Origin: Phyllobacterium calauticae
Lineage (GTDB): Bacteria; Pseudomonadota; Alphaproteobacteria; Rhizobiales; Rhizobiaceae
Length of the DNA stretch: 64,000 bases
Assembly (NCBI RefSeq): GCF_019991125.1
Contig: NZ_JAGENB010000001.1
Span: 868,001 to 932,000, forward strand
Reading direction: 5' to 3'
A program made the translations under genes and the position numbers. Under the pieces are notes generated by a model. It was given only the letters and a program-made list of their open reading frames with translations. It had not been told where the DNA came from and ran no database searches. Positions 19,169 to 29,471 of the stretch are shown in pieces (position 1 is the first letter of the stretch; each line of letters begins with the position of its first letter).

Positions 19169-20400
19169 TCTTCATCCACCACGCGCAGGCGCAACTGGCC
19201 CGTTGCCGATGCTGCCGACCTGTTAGCATCCGGCCCCTTCGCGGGTTCGCCGGCCGCCGGATCGACAAACTCCAGCGCCTCGATCTTCTGGCCGCGCTTC
19301 GTCACCTTGCTGGACGAGACGAGAATATCGTCAATATCCTTGCTCGCCTGACCGAAATGCGTCTGCAGTCGCCGGACCCGGTCGTCCAGGCGCCCGACAT
19401 CTTCCATCAGGCGGATCACCTCACCCTGGATGAGATGTGCCTGCTCGCGCATGCGCACATCCTTGAGCACCGCCTGAATGACCTGAATGGACAGCATCAG
19501 CAGCGACGGCGATACGATGACGATGCGCGAACGATGGGCCTTCTGCACAATGCCTTCGAAATTCTCGTGAATTTCGGCAAAGATGGATTCCGATGGGACA
19601 AAGAGAAATGCCGTATCCTGGGTTTCGCCATTGATCAGGTATTTCTCTGAAACATCGCGAATATGGATTTCGATATCCCGGCGGAACTGGGCAAGCGCCA
19701 GTTTCTTCGTATCCGGTGTCTCGGACTCGCGGATGGCGTTCCATGCTTCCAGCGGAAATTTGGCGTCGATGACCAGATTGGGGGCGCCATTCGGCATGCG
19801 GACGATACAATCCGGCCGGCTTCCATTGGAAAGCGTAGCCTGGAACTCATAGGCCCCTTGCGGCAAGCCATCGGCAATGATGGTTTCCATGCGCGCCTGA
19901 CCGAAAGCGCCGCGCGTCTGCTTGTTGGCGAGAATCGCCTGCAGCTGGACAACCTGTCCGGCCAGCGACTGGATATTGTTCTGCGCGGTATCGATGACCG
20001 CCAGCCGCTCCTGCAATTTGGCCAGGTTTTCATGGGTCGACTGCGTCTGCTCCGTCATGGTCTGGCCGATGCGGCTGGTCATGCCGTCAAGGCGCTCGCG
20101 GATCGACTGGTTGAGCTCCGCCTGGCGCGAACCGAAAAGTTCCGCCATGGTCTGCATGCGGCCCTGCATCTCTGACTGGCTCTTCAGGATCTCGGCCATC
20201 CGCACTTCCGCATCACGCGCACGGTCTTCCGCCTGGAATTCCGCGATCAGCCGTACCCGTGCCGAACGCCACAGCGCGATCCCGCACAGGACAATGGCAA
20301 GTGCAACGATGACAGCCGCCATTACCAGTGCACTACCGACCGATATCGACGTGGCACCGAGCTGAAACAGTGGCTGGTCGAGTGAATGTGATGTTTCCAT
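19165..20400 (-). CDS. rmuC: DNA recombination protein RmuC homologue
   Basis: A 411-residue protein from the ATG at 20400. It has an N-terminal membrane anchor (about 20-45, VIVALAIVLCGIALW), a long coiled coil (50-170, many Glu/Gln/Arg heptads), and the RmuC nuclease-like domain (about 190-370) with VIDAKFPLEAW and FLFVPSESIFAEI. RmuC limits inversion at short repeats and is linked to phage defence in some bacteria. Its 3' end overlaps the CDF gene's 3' end by 4 bp (convergent). It is divergent from def. The same reading frame stays open for another 1.5 kb upstream, antisense to def and fmt; that part is not coding. Confidence 0.92.
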   Translation of the reverse strand: METSHSLDQPLFQLGATSISVGSALVMAAVIVALAIVLCGIALWRSARVRLIAEFQAEDRARDAEVRMAEILKSQSEMQGRMQTMAELFGSRQAELNQSIRERLDGMTSRIGQTMTEQTQSTHENLAKLQERLAVIDTAQNNIQSLAGQVVQLQAILANKQTRGAFGQARMETIIADGLPQGAYEFQATLSNGSRPDCIVRMPNGAPNLVIDAKFPLEAWNAIRESETPDTKKLALAQFRRDIEIHIRDVSEKYLINGETQDTAFLFVPSESIFAEIHENFEGIVQKAHRSRIVIVSPSLLMLSIQVIQAVLKDVRMREQAHLIQGEVIRLMEDVGRLDDRVRRLQTHFGQASKDIDDILVSSSKVTKRGQKIEALEFVDPAAGEPAKGPDANRSAASATGQLRLRVVDED

Positions 20401-20514
20401 GGGAAGCAGACTAACCGATTCGGATGGCAAATGTGAGATCAAAACGAGAACATTTTCACAAATGCCATTTATGCCGGGATTGACGGTTGAAAGCCGAGAT
20501 ATTAGGTGATGCTC

Positions 20515-21045
20515 ATGTCTATCAAACCGCTTGTCATTCTTCCCGATCCGCTGTTGCGCCAGGTTTCCAAACCCGTGGAGCGCTTTGACGCCGATTTGCG
20601 CAAATTCTCCAACGACATGCTCGACACCATGTATGATGCGCCGGGGATCGGCCTTGCCGCCATTCAGGTGGCGGAACCGCTGCGCATGCTGGTGATCGAC
20701 CTTGCCAAGGAAGACGAACCGAAGGCACCCCAGGTTTTCATCAACCCTGAGATTTTGTCGTCGAGCACCGAACGCAACGTCTATGAAGAAGGCTGCCTGT
20801 CCATTCCGGATTATTATGCGGAAGTGGAACGTCCGGCAAAAGTGCGCGTTGCCTATTTCGATATCGAAGGCAAGAAGCACGAGATCGAGGCGGACGGTTT
20901 GCTGGCAACCTGCCTTCAGCACGAGATCGACCACCTCAACGGCGTTCTGTTCATCGATTACATCTCGCGCCTCAAGCGTGAAATGGTGGTGAAGAAGTTC
21001 AAGAAGCTTGCCAAGGATCGCGTTCCGAGCCGGCTGGCGGTGTAA
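20515..21045 (+). CDS. def: Peptide deformylase
   Basis: A 176-residue metalloenzyme that removes the formyl group from nascent proteins. All three signature motifs are intact: GIGLAA (44-49), EGCLSIP with ligand Cys94, and QHEIDH with ligands His136 and His140 and catalytic Glu137. The start [12 protein letters not shown] at 20515 is preferred over the ATG at 20506 by comparison with the family. fmt follows after 3 bp, so the formylation and deformylation genes are in one operon. Confidence 0.97.
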   Translation: MSIKPLVILPDPLLRQVSKPVERFDADLRKFSNDMLDTMYDAPGIGLAAIQVAEPLRMLVIDLAKEDEPKAPQVFINPEILSSSTERNVYEEGCLSIPDYYAEVERPAKVRVAYFDIEGKKHEIEADGLLATCLQHEIDHLNGVLFIDYISRLKREMVVKKFKKLAKDRVPSRLAV

Positions 21046-21048
21046 GCC

Positions 21049-21984
21049 ATGAGCCTGCGTATCGTCTTCATGGGAACCCCGGAATTCTCCGTGCCGGTTC
21101 TCAACGCGCTCATTGGCCAGGGCCATGAGATCGTCGCCGTCTACAGTCAGCCGCCGCGTCCGGCAGGCCGGCGCGGGCTGGAACTGACCCCCTCGCCCGT
21201 TCATCGCAATGCCGAAGAATTCGGCATTGAAGTGCGCACGCCCAAAAGCCTTCGCAGCCCCGAGGAACAGCAGGCGTTCCGCGATCTCAATGCGGACGTT
21301 GCCATCGTGGTGGCCTATGGCCTGATCTTGCCTACCGCCATTCTCGAAGGCACGCGCCTTGGCTGCTACAACGGCCATGCCTCGCTTCTTCCGCGCTGGC
21401 GCGGCGCCGCACCGATCCAGCGGGCCATCATGGCGGGCGACAGCGAAACCGGCATGATGATCATGAAAATGGATGAGGGGCTGGATACCGGCCCGGTCGC
21501 CATGGCCGAAAAGGTCAAGATCACACCCGACACGACCGCGGGCGAGCTGCACGACCAGCTCAGCATGATCGGCGCCGACCTGATGGTGCGCGCCATGGCC
21601 GCGCTGGAACGGGACAGCCTCACCCTGACACCGCAATCGGAAGACGGTGTCACCTACGCGTCGAAGATCACCAAGGTTGAAACCCGCATCGACTGGACCA
21701 TGCCGGCCATTGACATCCACAATCGTATACGTGGTCTGGCACCGTTTCCGGGCGCCTGGTGCGAGATGGAGATCGGTGACGGCCTCGAACGCGTCAAGTT
21801 GCTGCGCTCGCTGCTTGCAACCGGTGCCGGCGTGCCGGGCACGGTGCTTGATGACGATCTGCGCATTGCCTGCGGAGAAGGTGCAGTGCGTTTGCGCGCG
21901 CTGCAGCGGGCGGGCGGCAAGGCGATGGACGGGCAGGAATTCCAGCGCGGCGCCAAGATTGCACAAGGGGCGAAGCTGCCATGA
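21049..21984 (+). CDS. fmt: Methionyl-tRNA formyltransferase
   Basis: A 311-residue enzyme that formylates initiator Met-tRNA using 10-formyltetrahydrofolate. The N-terminal Rossmann domain begins [15 protein letters not shown], the catalytic region is [21 protein letters not shown] (about 107-127; Asn and His of the active site), and the basic tRNA-binding C-terminal domain follows after residue 205. Its stop overlaps the ATG of the GNAT gene as ATGA (21981-21984). The operon order is def-fmt-GNAT-truA. Confidence 0.97.
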   Translation: MSLRIVFMGTPEFSVPVLNALIGQGHEIVAVYSQPPRPAGRRGLELTPSPVHRNAEEFGIEVRTPKSLRSPEEQQAFRDLNADVAIVVAYGLILPTAILEGTRLGCYNGHASLLPRWRGAAPIQRAIMAGDSETGMMIMKMDEGLDTGPVAMAEKVKITPDTTAGELHDQLSMIGADLMVRAMAALERDSLTLTPQSEDGVTYASKITKVETRIDWTMPAIDIHNRIRGLAPFPGAWCEMEIGDGLERVKLLRSLLATGAGVPGTVLDDDLRIACGEGAVRLRALQRAGGKAMDGQEFQRGAKIAQGAKLP

Positions 21985-22478
21985 GCAGCATCCCCATTCG
22001 TCGCGTACAGCCCGCGGACCGCGCGTTGATCTCCGCTATCGTCGAAGACGCTTTTGCGGGACCGGATGAGGCAAGGCTGGTCGAGCAACTCAGTAGCAAC
22101 GGCGATATCGTGCTCGAACTGGTTGCGGAGTTCGATGGTGCCCTGGCGGGCCACATCCTTTTTTCAAGGCTGCGCGTTGAGAATGGAACCAGCTTTGACG
22201 CGGTTGCACTGGCGCCGCTCAGTGTCGTCTCCGGTCACCAGGGCAAAGGCGTCGGATCGGCACTGATCAGGGCCGCGCATCAGGAATTGGTGCTCATGGG
22301 CGAAACCCTTTCCATTGTCCTCGGCGATCCCGCCTATTACGGCCGCTTCGGCTATACGAATGAACGGGCATCGGGTTTTGCCAGCCAATATCAGGGCGAG
22401 TATCTCCAGGCGCTGGCTTTCGCTGATGCACCTCTGTCGGGAACGCTGGTCTATTCCAGAGCGTTCGAGGGCCTTTGA
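21981..22478 (+). CDS. GNAT-family N-acetyltransferase, YhbS-like
   Basis: A 165-residue acetyltransferase. The acetyl-CoA loop is [17 protein letters not shown] (about 83-99), preceded by the core strand ALAPLSV and followed by [13 protein letters not shown], a combination typical of the YhbS group. The substrate is unknown. It is coupled to fmt upstream (ATGA) and to truA downstream (TGATG, one shared base), so it is embedded in a translation-related operon, which hints at a ribosome- or tRNA-related target without proving it. Confidence 0.85.
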   Translation: MSSIPIRRVQPADRALISAIVEDAFAGPDEARLVEQLSSNGDIVLELVAEFDGALAGHILFSRLRVENGTSFDAVALAPLSVVSGHQGKGVGSALIRAAHQELVLMGETLSIVLGDPAYYGRFGYTNERASGFASQYQGEYLQALAFADAPLSGTLVYSRAFEGL

Positions 22479-23263
22479 TGCCGCGCTACAAACTCACCAT
22501 CGAATATGACGGCACCCCCTATGCGGGTTGGCAGCGGCAGGAAAACGGCCATACCGTTCAGGCAGCCATCGAGCAGGCCATCTTCAAGTTTTGCGGCGAA
22601 ACCATCTCCCTTGGCGCTGCGGGCCGCACCGATTCCGGCGTGCATGCGATTGCCCAGATTGCCCATGTGGATCTGACCAAGGACTGGAGCAGCGCCAAGG
22701 TGCGCGAGGCGCTCAACGCCCATCTGGTCGTGGCCGGTGAAACGGTCGGGATCATCAATGTCGAGCGGATGACCGAGAATTTCGATGCGCGTTTCTCCGC
22801 GACGGGCAGGCATTATCTTTACCGTATCATCAATCGCCGTCCGCCGGCACCGCTGGAAGCATTCCGCGCGTGGTGGGTGAAGAAGCCGCTCGATGCGGTG
22901 GCAATGCACGAGGCGGCACAACGGCTGGTCGGAACCCATGATTTCACGACCTTTCGCGCCACCCAGTGCCAGGCAAAAAGCCCGGTCAAATCGCTCGATC
23001 ACCTCAGTGTGCTTCGCAACGGGGAAATCATCGAAATCAGGGCATCCGCGCGCTCGTTCCTGCACAACCAGATCCGCTCATTTGCGGGAACGTTGAACGA
23101 AGTGGGTTGCGGGCGCTGGACAGCCGATGATGTCAGCGATGCCCTTGCCGCCCGGGACCGCAAGGCCTGCGGTCCTGTCGCGCCGCCTTACGGGCTCTAC
23201 CTCGTCGGCGTGGATTATCCGAGTGTGACCGGCTCCGGCATGGCAATGCCCAGCACACTCTGA
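22478..23263 (+). CDS. truA: tRNA pseudouridine(38-40) synthase
   Basis: A 261-residue TruA that isomerises uridines 38-40 in the anticodon arm. The catalytic aspartate is Asp52 in [12 protein letters not shown]. The N-terminus [19 protein letters not shown] and the C-terminal [12 protein letters not shown] and PYGLYL segments are characteristic. The last 49 bp overlap the 3' end of a membrane-protein gene on the opposite strand. Confidence 0.97.
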   Translation: MPRYKLTIEYDGTPYAGWQRQENGHTVQAAIEQAIFKFCGETISLGAAGRTDSGVHAIAQIAHVDLTKDWSSAKVREALNAHLVVAGETVGIINVERMTENFDARFSATGRHYLYRIINRRPPAPLEAFRAWWVKKPLDAVAMHEAAQRLVGTHDFTTFRATQCQAKSPVKSLDHLSVLRNGEIIEIRASARSFLHNQIRSFAGTLNEVGCGRWTADDVSDALAARDRKACGPVAPPYGLYLVGVDYPSVTGSGMAMPSTL

Positions 23264-23832
23264 AGAACAACCACCAGAACAATATATCCTGTGACCAGAA
23301 TGGCGAAGAACGCAGTCGTATAGGCATAGGTTTTCTTCAATGCCACATGCGTCAATCGATAGGTCAAAACAAGCGCAACGGCGTTGAGGACGAGGTCGAC
23401 ACCCAGCGAGAGCTGCGGCCGGGTCGGCATGAAAATATGAACCAGTGTGGCGGGCACAACCAGCCAGTTCACCAATGCGGAACCCCAATTGCTGGTGATC
23501 ACATAGACACTGAAACGGTTGCGCAGGCCAATTCGCGGTGCAACAAAAAGCAGCACCACCAATGGCAGGACCCACGCGGTCAAATCGACAAAGGCGATCC
23601 GGCCGATCAGGGACAACCGGGTTCCGGTTTCTGGCCGGAAGGCCACCGCATCATTGGCAAAAACAATCCAGCTCAAAATCAGGGGTGGCAGCGACACCGT
23701 GATGGCCTGGAATGATTGCCAGAAGCCGTCTTCGGAAAGGTCGAACAATTCCAGACCGTCGGCATGGCCGTTCATGATCCGCCACGAGCCCCAGAAATAA
23801 CGCTGGATGTCTTCAAAATTCAGCATGGCCAC
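23215..23832 (-). CDS. Conserved membrane protein of unknown function
   Basis: A 205-residue protein with four or five hydrophobic segments (about 48-66, 82-100, 118-138, 150-166, 178-200) and an N-terminal soluble stretch, [18 protein letters not shown] do not recognise the family. It starts one base after the dapE stop on the same strand, so it is probably cotranscribed with dapE. Its 3' end overlaps truA by 49 bp in convergent orientation. An ATG at 23826 ([10 protein letters not shown]) is an equally possible start. Confidence 0.7.
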   Translation of the reverse strand: MAMLNFEDIQRYFWGSWRIMNGHADGLELFDLSEDGFWQSFQAITVSLPPLILSWIVFANDAVAFRPETGTRLSLIGRIAFVDLTAWVLPLVVLLFVAPRIGLRNRFSVYVITSNWGSALVNWLVVPATLVHIFMPTRPQLSLGVDLVLNAVALVLTYRLTHVALKKTYAYTTAFFAILVTGYIVLVVVLQSVLGIAMPEPVTLG

Positions 23833-25020
23833 TCAGGCAAAAAAGTCGGCAATGAACCGCTCGTAAATTTGTGTCAGCGTTTCCAGGTCTGCGACCGCCA
23901 CGCGCTCATCCACCATGTGCATGGTCTGCCCCACGAGCCCGAATTCGACCACCGGGCAATAATCCTTGATAAAGCGCGCATCGGAGGTGCCGCCCGAGGT
24001 GGACAGCTGCGGCCGCTTGCCGGTCACGGCCTCGACCGAAGCCGTCAGCGTGCCGATAAGTTTTTCATCATGGGTGAGAAAGACGTGGCTTGGCCGGTCG
24101 CGCCAGACAAGCTCGTAATTGACCGCCGTTTTCCGGCCCGGCCGCAGCTTGCGGCGTCCGGATGCCTTGTCGAGACGGTTGTGGATTTCCGCCATCAGCG
24201 TCTCATCGGTCCATGTGTCGTTGAAACGGATATTGAACGTTGCGGTTGCCTTGGCCGGGATGACGTTGACCGCCGGATTTCCGACATCGATCGTCGTGAC
24301 TTCCAGGTTGGTCGCCTGAAAGTTCTTCGTCCCCTTGTCGAAAGCGGGATAAAGCAGGCTGTCCACCAGCGTCACCAGCCCGCGAACCGGGCTGTCTGCC
24401 AGATGCGGATAGGCCGCGTGCCCCTGGACGCCATGGACGGTGATTGTTCCCGAAAGCGAACCGCGCCGGCCGATCTTGATCATGTCGCCAAGCTTGTCGG
24501 GATTGGTCGGCTCGCCGACGATGGCCGCATCCCAGGTTTCGCCCCTCGCCTTGGCCCATTCCAGCAACTTGCCGGTACCGTTGATCGACGGGCCTTCCTC
24601 ATCGCCGGTGATCAGGAAGGAAATCGAGCCCTTCAACGCACCGTTCTTCGCGATATGGCGGGCAACGGCGGCGGCAAAGCAGGCGATGCCGCCCTTCATG
24701 TCCACCGCACCGCGACCGTACATCTCGCCCTTGTGGATCGCCGCCGAAAAAGGCGGGTAGGTCCAGGCCGCCGCGTCACCGACGGGAACAACGTCGGTAT
24801 GACCGGCAAACATCAGATGCGGCCCGTTGCCCGAACGTCTGGCGTAGAGGTTTTCCACGTCCGGTGTCCCGTCTTCGCTGAAGGTGGGGCGCTCGACGGA
24901 AAAGCCCAGCGGCGCCAGCATGGCTTCGAGCGTGGTGAGAGCACCGCCCTCCGCTGGCGTAACCGACGGACAAGCAATGAGTTGGGCGAGGTTTTTTACG
25001 GGATCTGTCGAGGATGTCAT
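23833..25020 (-). CDS. dapE: Succinyl-diaminopimelate desuccinylase
   Basis: A 395-residue M20-family zinc peptidase that releases LL-diaminopimelate in the lysine/peptidoglycan pathway. Metal-binding motifs are [22 protein letters not shown] and [12 protein letters not shown] dimerisation domain lies about 180-295. The start at 25020 ([19 protein letters not shown]) fits the family; the frame continues upstream to 25122 into the divergent promoter region. dapD, which makes the tetrahydrodipicolinate N-succinyl intermediate, is 2.5 kb away. Confidence 0.95.
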   Translation of the reverse strand: MTSSTDPVKNLAQLIACPSVTPAEGGALTTLEAMLAPLGFSVERPTFSEDGTPDVENLYARRSGNGPHLMFAGHTDVVPVGDAAAWTYPPFSAAIHKGEMYGRGAVDMKGGIACFAAAVARHIAKNGALKGSISFLITGDEEGPSINGTGKLLEWAKARGETWDAAIVGEPTNPDKLGDMIKIGRRGSLSGTITVHGVQGHAAYPHLADSPVRGLVTLVDSLLYPAFDKGTKNFQATNLEVTTIDVGNPAVNVIPAKATATFNIRFNDTWTDETLMAEIHNRLDKASGRRKLRPGRKTAVNYELVWRDRPSHVFLTHDEKLIGTLTASVEAVTGKRPQLSTSGGTSDARFIKDYCPVVEFGLVGQTMHMVDERVAVADLETLTQIYERFIADFFA

Positions 25021-25121
25021 GTGCAAAGCGATAATCCAAAAGCAGCATCCTGTCACGCACTGGATCACAATGCGTGCATCTGTTTTAATGGCTGACGATT
25101 GCGTCAAACCGGGGCCCGCCA

Positions 25122-26150
25122 ATGCTTGAAAACGCCAGCCGCATTGTTGTCGCAGGTGCCGGTTCCATTGGCTGCTATGTCGGCGGGCAGCTTGCCGCCG
25201 CTGGAAAGGCAGTCACGTTCCTGGCGCGGCCCCGCGTGGCGGACGAAATCCGGCGCGCCGGCCTGAAGGTGGTCAATCTCGACGGCACGGAGCGGTTGCT
25301 ATCGCCGGACCGACTTTCCCTCACGCAGGACCCTGCCACTGCCTTCGACAAGGCGCGGATCATTCTCGTGGCGGTCAAGAGCGGCGCGACGCAAGAGATG
25401 GCGGGGCTGATTGCCAGATACGCTCCTGCAGACAGCATTGTCGTCAGCCTGCAGAACGGCGTTGGCAACGCCGACGTTCTGCAAAAGAACCTCCCGGAGA
25501 GCATGACTGTGATTGCCGGGATGGTGCCTTTCAACGTTGTCCAATCCGATGCGGGCGCACTGCCGCTGAGCGTACGCCGCACCACGCAGGGCACGATCCT
25601 TATCGAGAACAAGGTCGAAGGCCTGGCCGAAGCCCTGTCGACGCCGGACCTTCCGGTCAGCCACCACGACAATATGCAAGGCATTCTCTGGGGCAAGCTG
25701 ATGATGAACCTGAACAACGCGCTCAACGCCCTATCAAACCTGCCGCTTGCCGCACAGCTTGCAGACCGTGACTGGCGCGTCTTGCTTGCCGATCAGATGG
25801 GCGAAGGCCTCAAGGTCATGCGCGCACATGGCATTGTTGCAGCCCCGGTCCAGGGCGTATCACCCGCGATACTCCCATGGATTCTGCGATTGCCCGATTT
25901 TCTCTTCCGCCGCATCGCCCGCAGGATGCTGGCCATCGACCCGCGTGCCCGCTCATCCATGTGGGAGGATTTTTCCCGCGGTCGGACCACCGAAATCGAT
26001 TACCTCCAGGGTGTCATCGTGGAACTGGCTCGGGAAAAGAATGTCCCCACGCCCCTGGCGCAAAAGGTCATTGCCTGCGTCAAACAGGCTGAGGGGCAGC
26101 CGGTCCGCTGCCACGCGGTGGCCGAGATCCGCCAGAAATTTGTCGCGTAA
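25122..26150 (+). CDS. panE: 2-dehydropantoate 2-reductase family protein
   Basis: A 342-residue NADPH-dependent ketopantoate reductase-like enzyme. The Rossmann nucleotide-binding motif is [14 protein letters not shown] (9-22), [10 protein letters not shown] is the substrate-region signature, and the C-terminal all-helical ApbA domain includes [14 protein letters not shown] and TEIDYLQG. PanE supplies pantoate for coenzyme A. Paralogues of this family reduce other 2-keto acids, and nothing else of the pantothenate pathway is nearby, so the physiological substrate is uncertain. It is divergent from dapE with 101 bp between the start codons. Confidence 0.8.
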   Translation: MLENASRIVVAGAGSIGCYVGGQLAAAGKAVTFLARPRVADEIRRAGLKVVNLDGTERLLSPDRLSLTQDPATAFDKARIILVAVKSGATQEMAGLIARYAPADSIVVSLQNGVGNADVLQKNLPESMTVIAGMVPFNVVQSDAGALPLSVRRTTQGTILIENKVEGLAEALSTPDLPVSHHDNMQGILWGKLMMNLNNALNALSNLPLAAQLADRDWRVLLADQMGEGLKVMRAHGIVAAPVQGVSPAILPWILRLPDFLFRRIARRMLAIDPRARSSMWEDFSRGRTTEIDYLQGVIVELAREKNVPTPLAQKVIACVKQAEGQPVRCHAVAEIRQKFVA

Positions 26151-26155
26151 ACGGT

Positions 26156-27451
26156 TCAGTCGATCGGCTTTCCCGTCTTGTCCTTCATGGTCAGAAGCGT
26201 CAGCGCGCTCACCAGCGCCGCCGCCATCACATAAAAACTCGGAGCCAGTTTCGTACCTGTCGCCTCGATCAGGAGCGTGACGATGACAGCGGCAAAACCG
26301 CCGAAAATCGTCACGGCGAAATTATAGGCCAGTGACAGCCCGGTGGAGCGCAGCCCGGCGGGAAACTGCTCGGCCAGCAGCGCCGGTGCCGGACCGGTGA
26401 ATGCGGCGAGAAGCAGCCCGAGAATGCCCTGGACAATGGCCAGGGTCATCAGATCGGGCTTGGCATTGACCCAGGCAAACAGCGGATAGATCAAAACACC
26501 GATGGCAATGGCGGCGGCCAGCAACAGCCGCTTGCGCCCCACGCGGTCCGACAAGGCCCCGGCAATGGGACAACCCAGCATCAGCACCAGCCCGCCAATG
26601 GTCGTGGCAACGAATGCATCGGCGAGCGGAATGTTGAGCTGCTTGACCGCATAGGTCGTCATGTAGAACAGCAGCACATAGGTGCATACCGTCCAGAGAA
26701 TGGTGACGCCAAAGCCGGATGCGATACCGCGCGGGTGATCCCGCAGGGCATCACGCAGCGGCGACTCGCTCTTCTGCGTGTGGCTGTCGGTAAAGACCGG
26801 CGTCTCGTCGACGCGGGCGCGGATGTAGAATCCGACTGGTCCGATCAGCAAACCCAGAAGGAACGGCACACGCCAGCCCCAGCTGTCGATGGCTGCCGGA
26901 TCAAGCGCGTGCGTGATGATCGTGCCGCAGATACCACCGAGCACGACGGCCAGCGCCTGACTTGTCTGCTGCCAGCTGGCATAGAACCCGCGTTTTTCCG
27001 GCGGCGCGTATTCGATGAGAAAAGCTGTCGCGCCGCCGATCTCTCCACCTGCGGAAAAGCCCTGGATCAACCGCGCCAGAACAATAACCAGCGGTCCGAC
27101 AATGCCTGCTTGCGCATAGGTCGGCGCAAAGCCGAGCAGTGCCGTACCGAACGCCATCATCAGGATTGTCAGGGTCAGTGCCGCCTTGCGCCCCTTCCGG
27201 TCGGCGTAGACGCCGAGAACCACAGCCCCGACCGGACGCATGAAAAAGCCGACACCATATGTGCCGACCGTGAGCAGGATCGAGGTCAGGTCATTGATCG
27301 CGGGAAAGAACAAGCGCGCGATGATCGGCGTGAAGAAGCCGTAGACGGTAAAATCAAACCATTCGAGGCCATTGCCGATGGTGGCGGCGGCAATGGCATG
27401 GCGCCGCTTGGCGTCATAATCGCGGGTCAGAAGGGAAGCCTGCACAGTCAT
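26156..27451 (-). CDS. MFS transporter, metabolite:H+ symporter (MHS) family
   Basis: A 431-residue, 12-segment major facilitator. The N-terminus IAAATIGNGLEWFDFTVYGFF and the loop GVYADRKGRKAALTLTI are typical of the MHS group (shikimate, proline/betaine, citrate and dicarboxylate symporters). A second MFS signature, LSDRVGRKRLLL, begins the C-terminal half. Its substrate is unknown. The 3' end meets the panE-like gene convergently with 5 bp between stops. It lies upstream of dapD in reverse orientation relative to nothing obviously related. Confidence 0.88.
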   Translation of the reverse strand: MTVQASLLTRDYDAKRRHAIAAATIGNGLEWFDFTVYGFFTPIIARLFFPAINDLTSILLTVGTYGVGFFMRPVGAVVLGVYADRKGRKAALTLTILMMAFGTALLGFAPTYAQAGIVGPLVIVLARLIQGFSAGGEIGGATAFLIEYAPPEKRGFYASWQQTSQALAVVLGGICGTIITHALDPAAIDSWGWRVPFLLGLLIGPVGFYIRARVDETPVFTDSHTQKSESPLRDALRDHPRGIASGFGVTILWTVCTYVLLFYMTTYAVKQLNIPLADAFVATTIGGLVLMLGCPIAGALSDRVGRKRLLLAAAIAIGVLIYPLFAWVNAKPDLMTLAIVQGILGLLLAAFTGPAPALLAEQFPAGLRSTGLSLAYNFAVTIFGGFAAVIVTLLIEATGTKLAPSFYVMAAALVSALTLLTMKDKTGKPID

Positions 27452-27534
27452 ACTGGTACCTCAGCTGAGATGGAATCGGCTTGGGTACCAGCTTCTGTCG
27501 GGAATCTCCGTCTGTCCAGATGTAAATCGCCTAT

Positions 27535-28389
27535 TCAGTCACGCAGCAATTCATTGATCGAGGTCTTGGAGCGGGTCTTCTCGTCGACGCGCTTGACGAT
27601 GACGGCGCAATAGAGGCTCGGGCCCGGTTCATTGTTCGGGAAAGGCTTGCCCGGCAAGGTGCCCGCGACAACGACCGAATAGGGCGGAACTTCGCCATAG
27701 AAAATCTCGCCGGTGGCGCGGTCGACGATCTTTGTCGATTTGCCGATGAACACGCCCATGCCGAGGACCGCGCCTTCGCGCACGATGCAGCCTTCGACCA
27801 CTTCCGAGCGGGCGCCGATGAAGCAATTGTCTTCGATAATGGTCGGGCCTGCCTGCATGGGCTCGAGAACGCCGCCGATGCCGACGCCGCCGGAAAGGTG
27901 CACGTGCTTGCCGATCTGCGCGCAGGAGCCCACCGTGGCCCATGTATCCACCATTGTCCCCTCGCCGACATAGGCGCCGAGATTGACGAAGGAAGGCATC
28001 AGGATGGCACCGGGAGCAATATAGGCCGAACGGCGGACAATCGCGCTCGGCACCGTGCGGAAGCCCGCCTTGCTGAACTCGGTCGCACCCCAGCCATCAA
28101 ACTTGGAGGGAACCTTGTCCCACCACGGTGCACCGCCAGGTCCGCCGTCGATGATGCCCATGTGATTGAGACGGAAGGAAAGGAGCACTGCCTTTTTGAG
28201 CCACTGATTGACGGTCCATGCACCATCCGCCTGCCGTTCGGCAACACGGGCTTCGCCACTGTCGAGAAGCAGCAATGACGTGTCAACTGCATCGCGTATT
28301 TCGCCGCGCGTTTCGGTGTTCACGGCATCGCGTTCGTCAAAGGCCTTGTTGATGGTCTTTTCAAGACTGGCCAGGTCGGGCTTGGACAT
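27535..28389 (-). CDS. dapD: 2,3,4,5-tetrahydropyridine-2,6-dicarboxylate N-succinyltransferase
   Basis: A 284-residue enzyme that succinylates tetrahydrodipicolinate on the way to diaminopimelate and lysine. The left-handed beta-helix hexapeptide repeats run from about residue 105 ([45 protein letters not shown]). The start at 28389 ([17 protein letters not shown]) gives the usual family length. It is divergent from the LOG gene, with 153 bp between starts. Confidence 0.97.
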   Translation of the reverse strand: MSKPDLASLEKTINKAFDERDAVNTETRGEIRDAVDTSLLLLDSGEARVAERQADGAWTVNQWLKKAVLLSFRLNHMGIIDGGPGGAPWWDKVPSKFDGWGATEFSKAGFRTVPSAIVRRSAYIAPGAILMPSFVNLGAYVGEGTMVDTWATVGSCAQIGKHVHLSGGVGIGGVLEPMQAGPTIIEDNCFIGARSEVVEGCIVREGAVLGMGVFIGKSTKIVDRATGEIFYGEVPPYSVVVAGTLPGKPFPNNEPGPSLYCAVIVKRVDEKTRSKTSINELLRD

Positions 28390-28542
28390 TTTCAGGTCAC
28401 TCCATTGCACGGGCGGTTAAGGCTGATGTAAGGCCTAGTAAGATAAGTCTGTGAGAGGGTCAATCGCAGCGCCACAATGTTGGACGACGAATAGGATTTA
28501 ATGTCTGTAAGCGTCACTTGCGTCCGCAGAAGGAGAATATAA

Positions 28543-29385
28543 TTGAATACCGATGAAAAAAACGGCTGGACGCCATTTTCCCACTCCACCGAAGCCGTAC
28601 GGCGGGTAGAGACCGCTCCCGAGACCCCGCAAACACAATCGGACACCTATCGTCTTGCCTTTGCCGATCCGGAGTTCATGACACGCCGCGATCTGCGCGC
28701 AGTACGGTTGCAGCTTGAATTGCTCAAGCCGGAAATGGCACTGACCCAGCGGGGTATCCGTTCGACAGTCGTGCTTTTCGGCGGCGCGCGTATTCCCGAG
28801 CCCGGCGGTGAAGCCTGGGCCGCGAAGAACGAAGTGCAGAAGAAGAACCTTGAAGCCAATTCGCGCTATTATGCCGAGGCGCGCAAGTTCGCCCAGCTGT
28901 GCTCGACCTATTCCGCGACCACCTACAACCGCGAGTTTGTCGTTGTTACCGGCGGCGGTCCCGGCGTGATGGAAGCGGGCAATCGCGGTGCAGCCGATAT
29001 CGGAGCGCCGACCATTGGTCTCAACATCGTCCTGCCGCACGAACAGGCGCCGAACGAATATGTGACGCCCGAGCTCTGCTTCAACTTTCACTATTTTGCC
29101 ATCCGGAAAATGCACTTCCTGATGCGGGCAAAAGCGCTTGCGATTTTCCCCGGCGGCTTCGGCACCATGGACGAGACATTCGAGACGCTGACACTCATCC
29201 AGACAGGGCGCATGGAGCGCATCCCGGTCCTCCTCTTCGGCCGGTCATTCTGGGAAAAGGCGATCAATTTTGAATTCCTGGCCGAACAGGGTGTCATTTC
29301 GCCGTCGGACAGGGAATTGATCACCTTTGTCGATGACGCCGAAGAGGCGTGGGACGTGATCAAGACCTTCTACGAGCTGCCCTGA
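28543..29385 (+). CDS. LOG-family (TIGR00730) Rossmann-fold protein
   Basis: A 280-residue protein with the lysine-decarboxylase-like LOG signature: GGGPGVMEAGNRGA (about 146-159) and PGGFGTMDETFE (about 203-214). LOG proteins are nucleotide 5'-monophosphate phosphoribohydrolases that release free bases, best known for cytokinin activation. It has a long N-terminal region (1-85) before the core. The start is a TTG at 28543 with AGGAG seven bases upstream; no ATG is suitably placed. It is monocistronic and ends in a convergent region with a hairpin at 29403-29440. Confidence 0.85.
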   Translation: MNTDEKNGWTPFSHSTEAVRRVETAPETPQTQSDTYRLAFADPEFMTRRDLRAVRLQLELLKPEMALTQRGIRSTVVLFGGARIPEPGGEAWAAKNEVQKKNLEANSRYYAEARKFAQLCSTYSATTYNREFVVVTGGGPGVMEAGNRGAADIGAPTIGLNIVLPHEQAPNEYVTPELCFNFHYFAIRKMHFLMRAKALAIFPGGFGTMDETFETLTLIQTGRMERIPVLLFGRSFWEKAINFEFLAEQGVISPSDRELITFVDDAEEAWDVIKTFYELP

Positions 29386-29402
29386 CCCTCTGCCTCATCG
29401 CG

Positions 29403-29440
29403 GCTGCGGGAGCCGGGCCAGGACCCGGTACCCCGCAGCG
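29403..29440. terminator. GC-rich hairpin between convergent genes
   Basis: An imperfect inverted repeat pairs GGCTGCGGG-AGCCGGGCC with GGACCCGGTACCCCGCAGC around a one- to three-base loop. It lies between the stops of the LOG gene (29385) and the 5'-nucleotidase gene (29472), which converge here. No T-run follows on either strand, so it is at best a weak or Rho-assisted terminator. Confidence 0.4.
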
Positions 29441-29471
29441 TCGATGACTGCTTCGACCGATGTAAATCGCT

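Noticed and set aside
20401-21966. 1.5-kb open N-terminal extension of rmuC, antisense to def and fmt
   Set aside because: def and fmt are certain genes; the antisense frame is open by codon bias, is His/Arg-rich without homology, and RmuC has a normal start with a membrane anchor at 20400.
23716-25095. 459-codon plus-strand frame opposite dapE
   Set aside because: Antisense shadow of dapE and the membrane protein gene; no ribosome-binding site and no domain.
27519-29470. Shared 12-mer GATGTAAATCGC at 27519-27530 and 29459-29470
   Set aside because: Too short to exceed chance across a 64-kb window; both copies lie just beyond gene ends but no structure supports a function.
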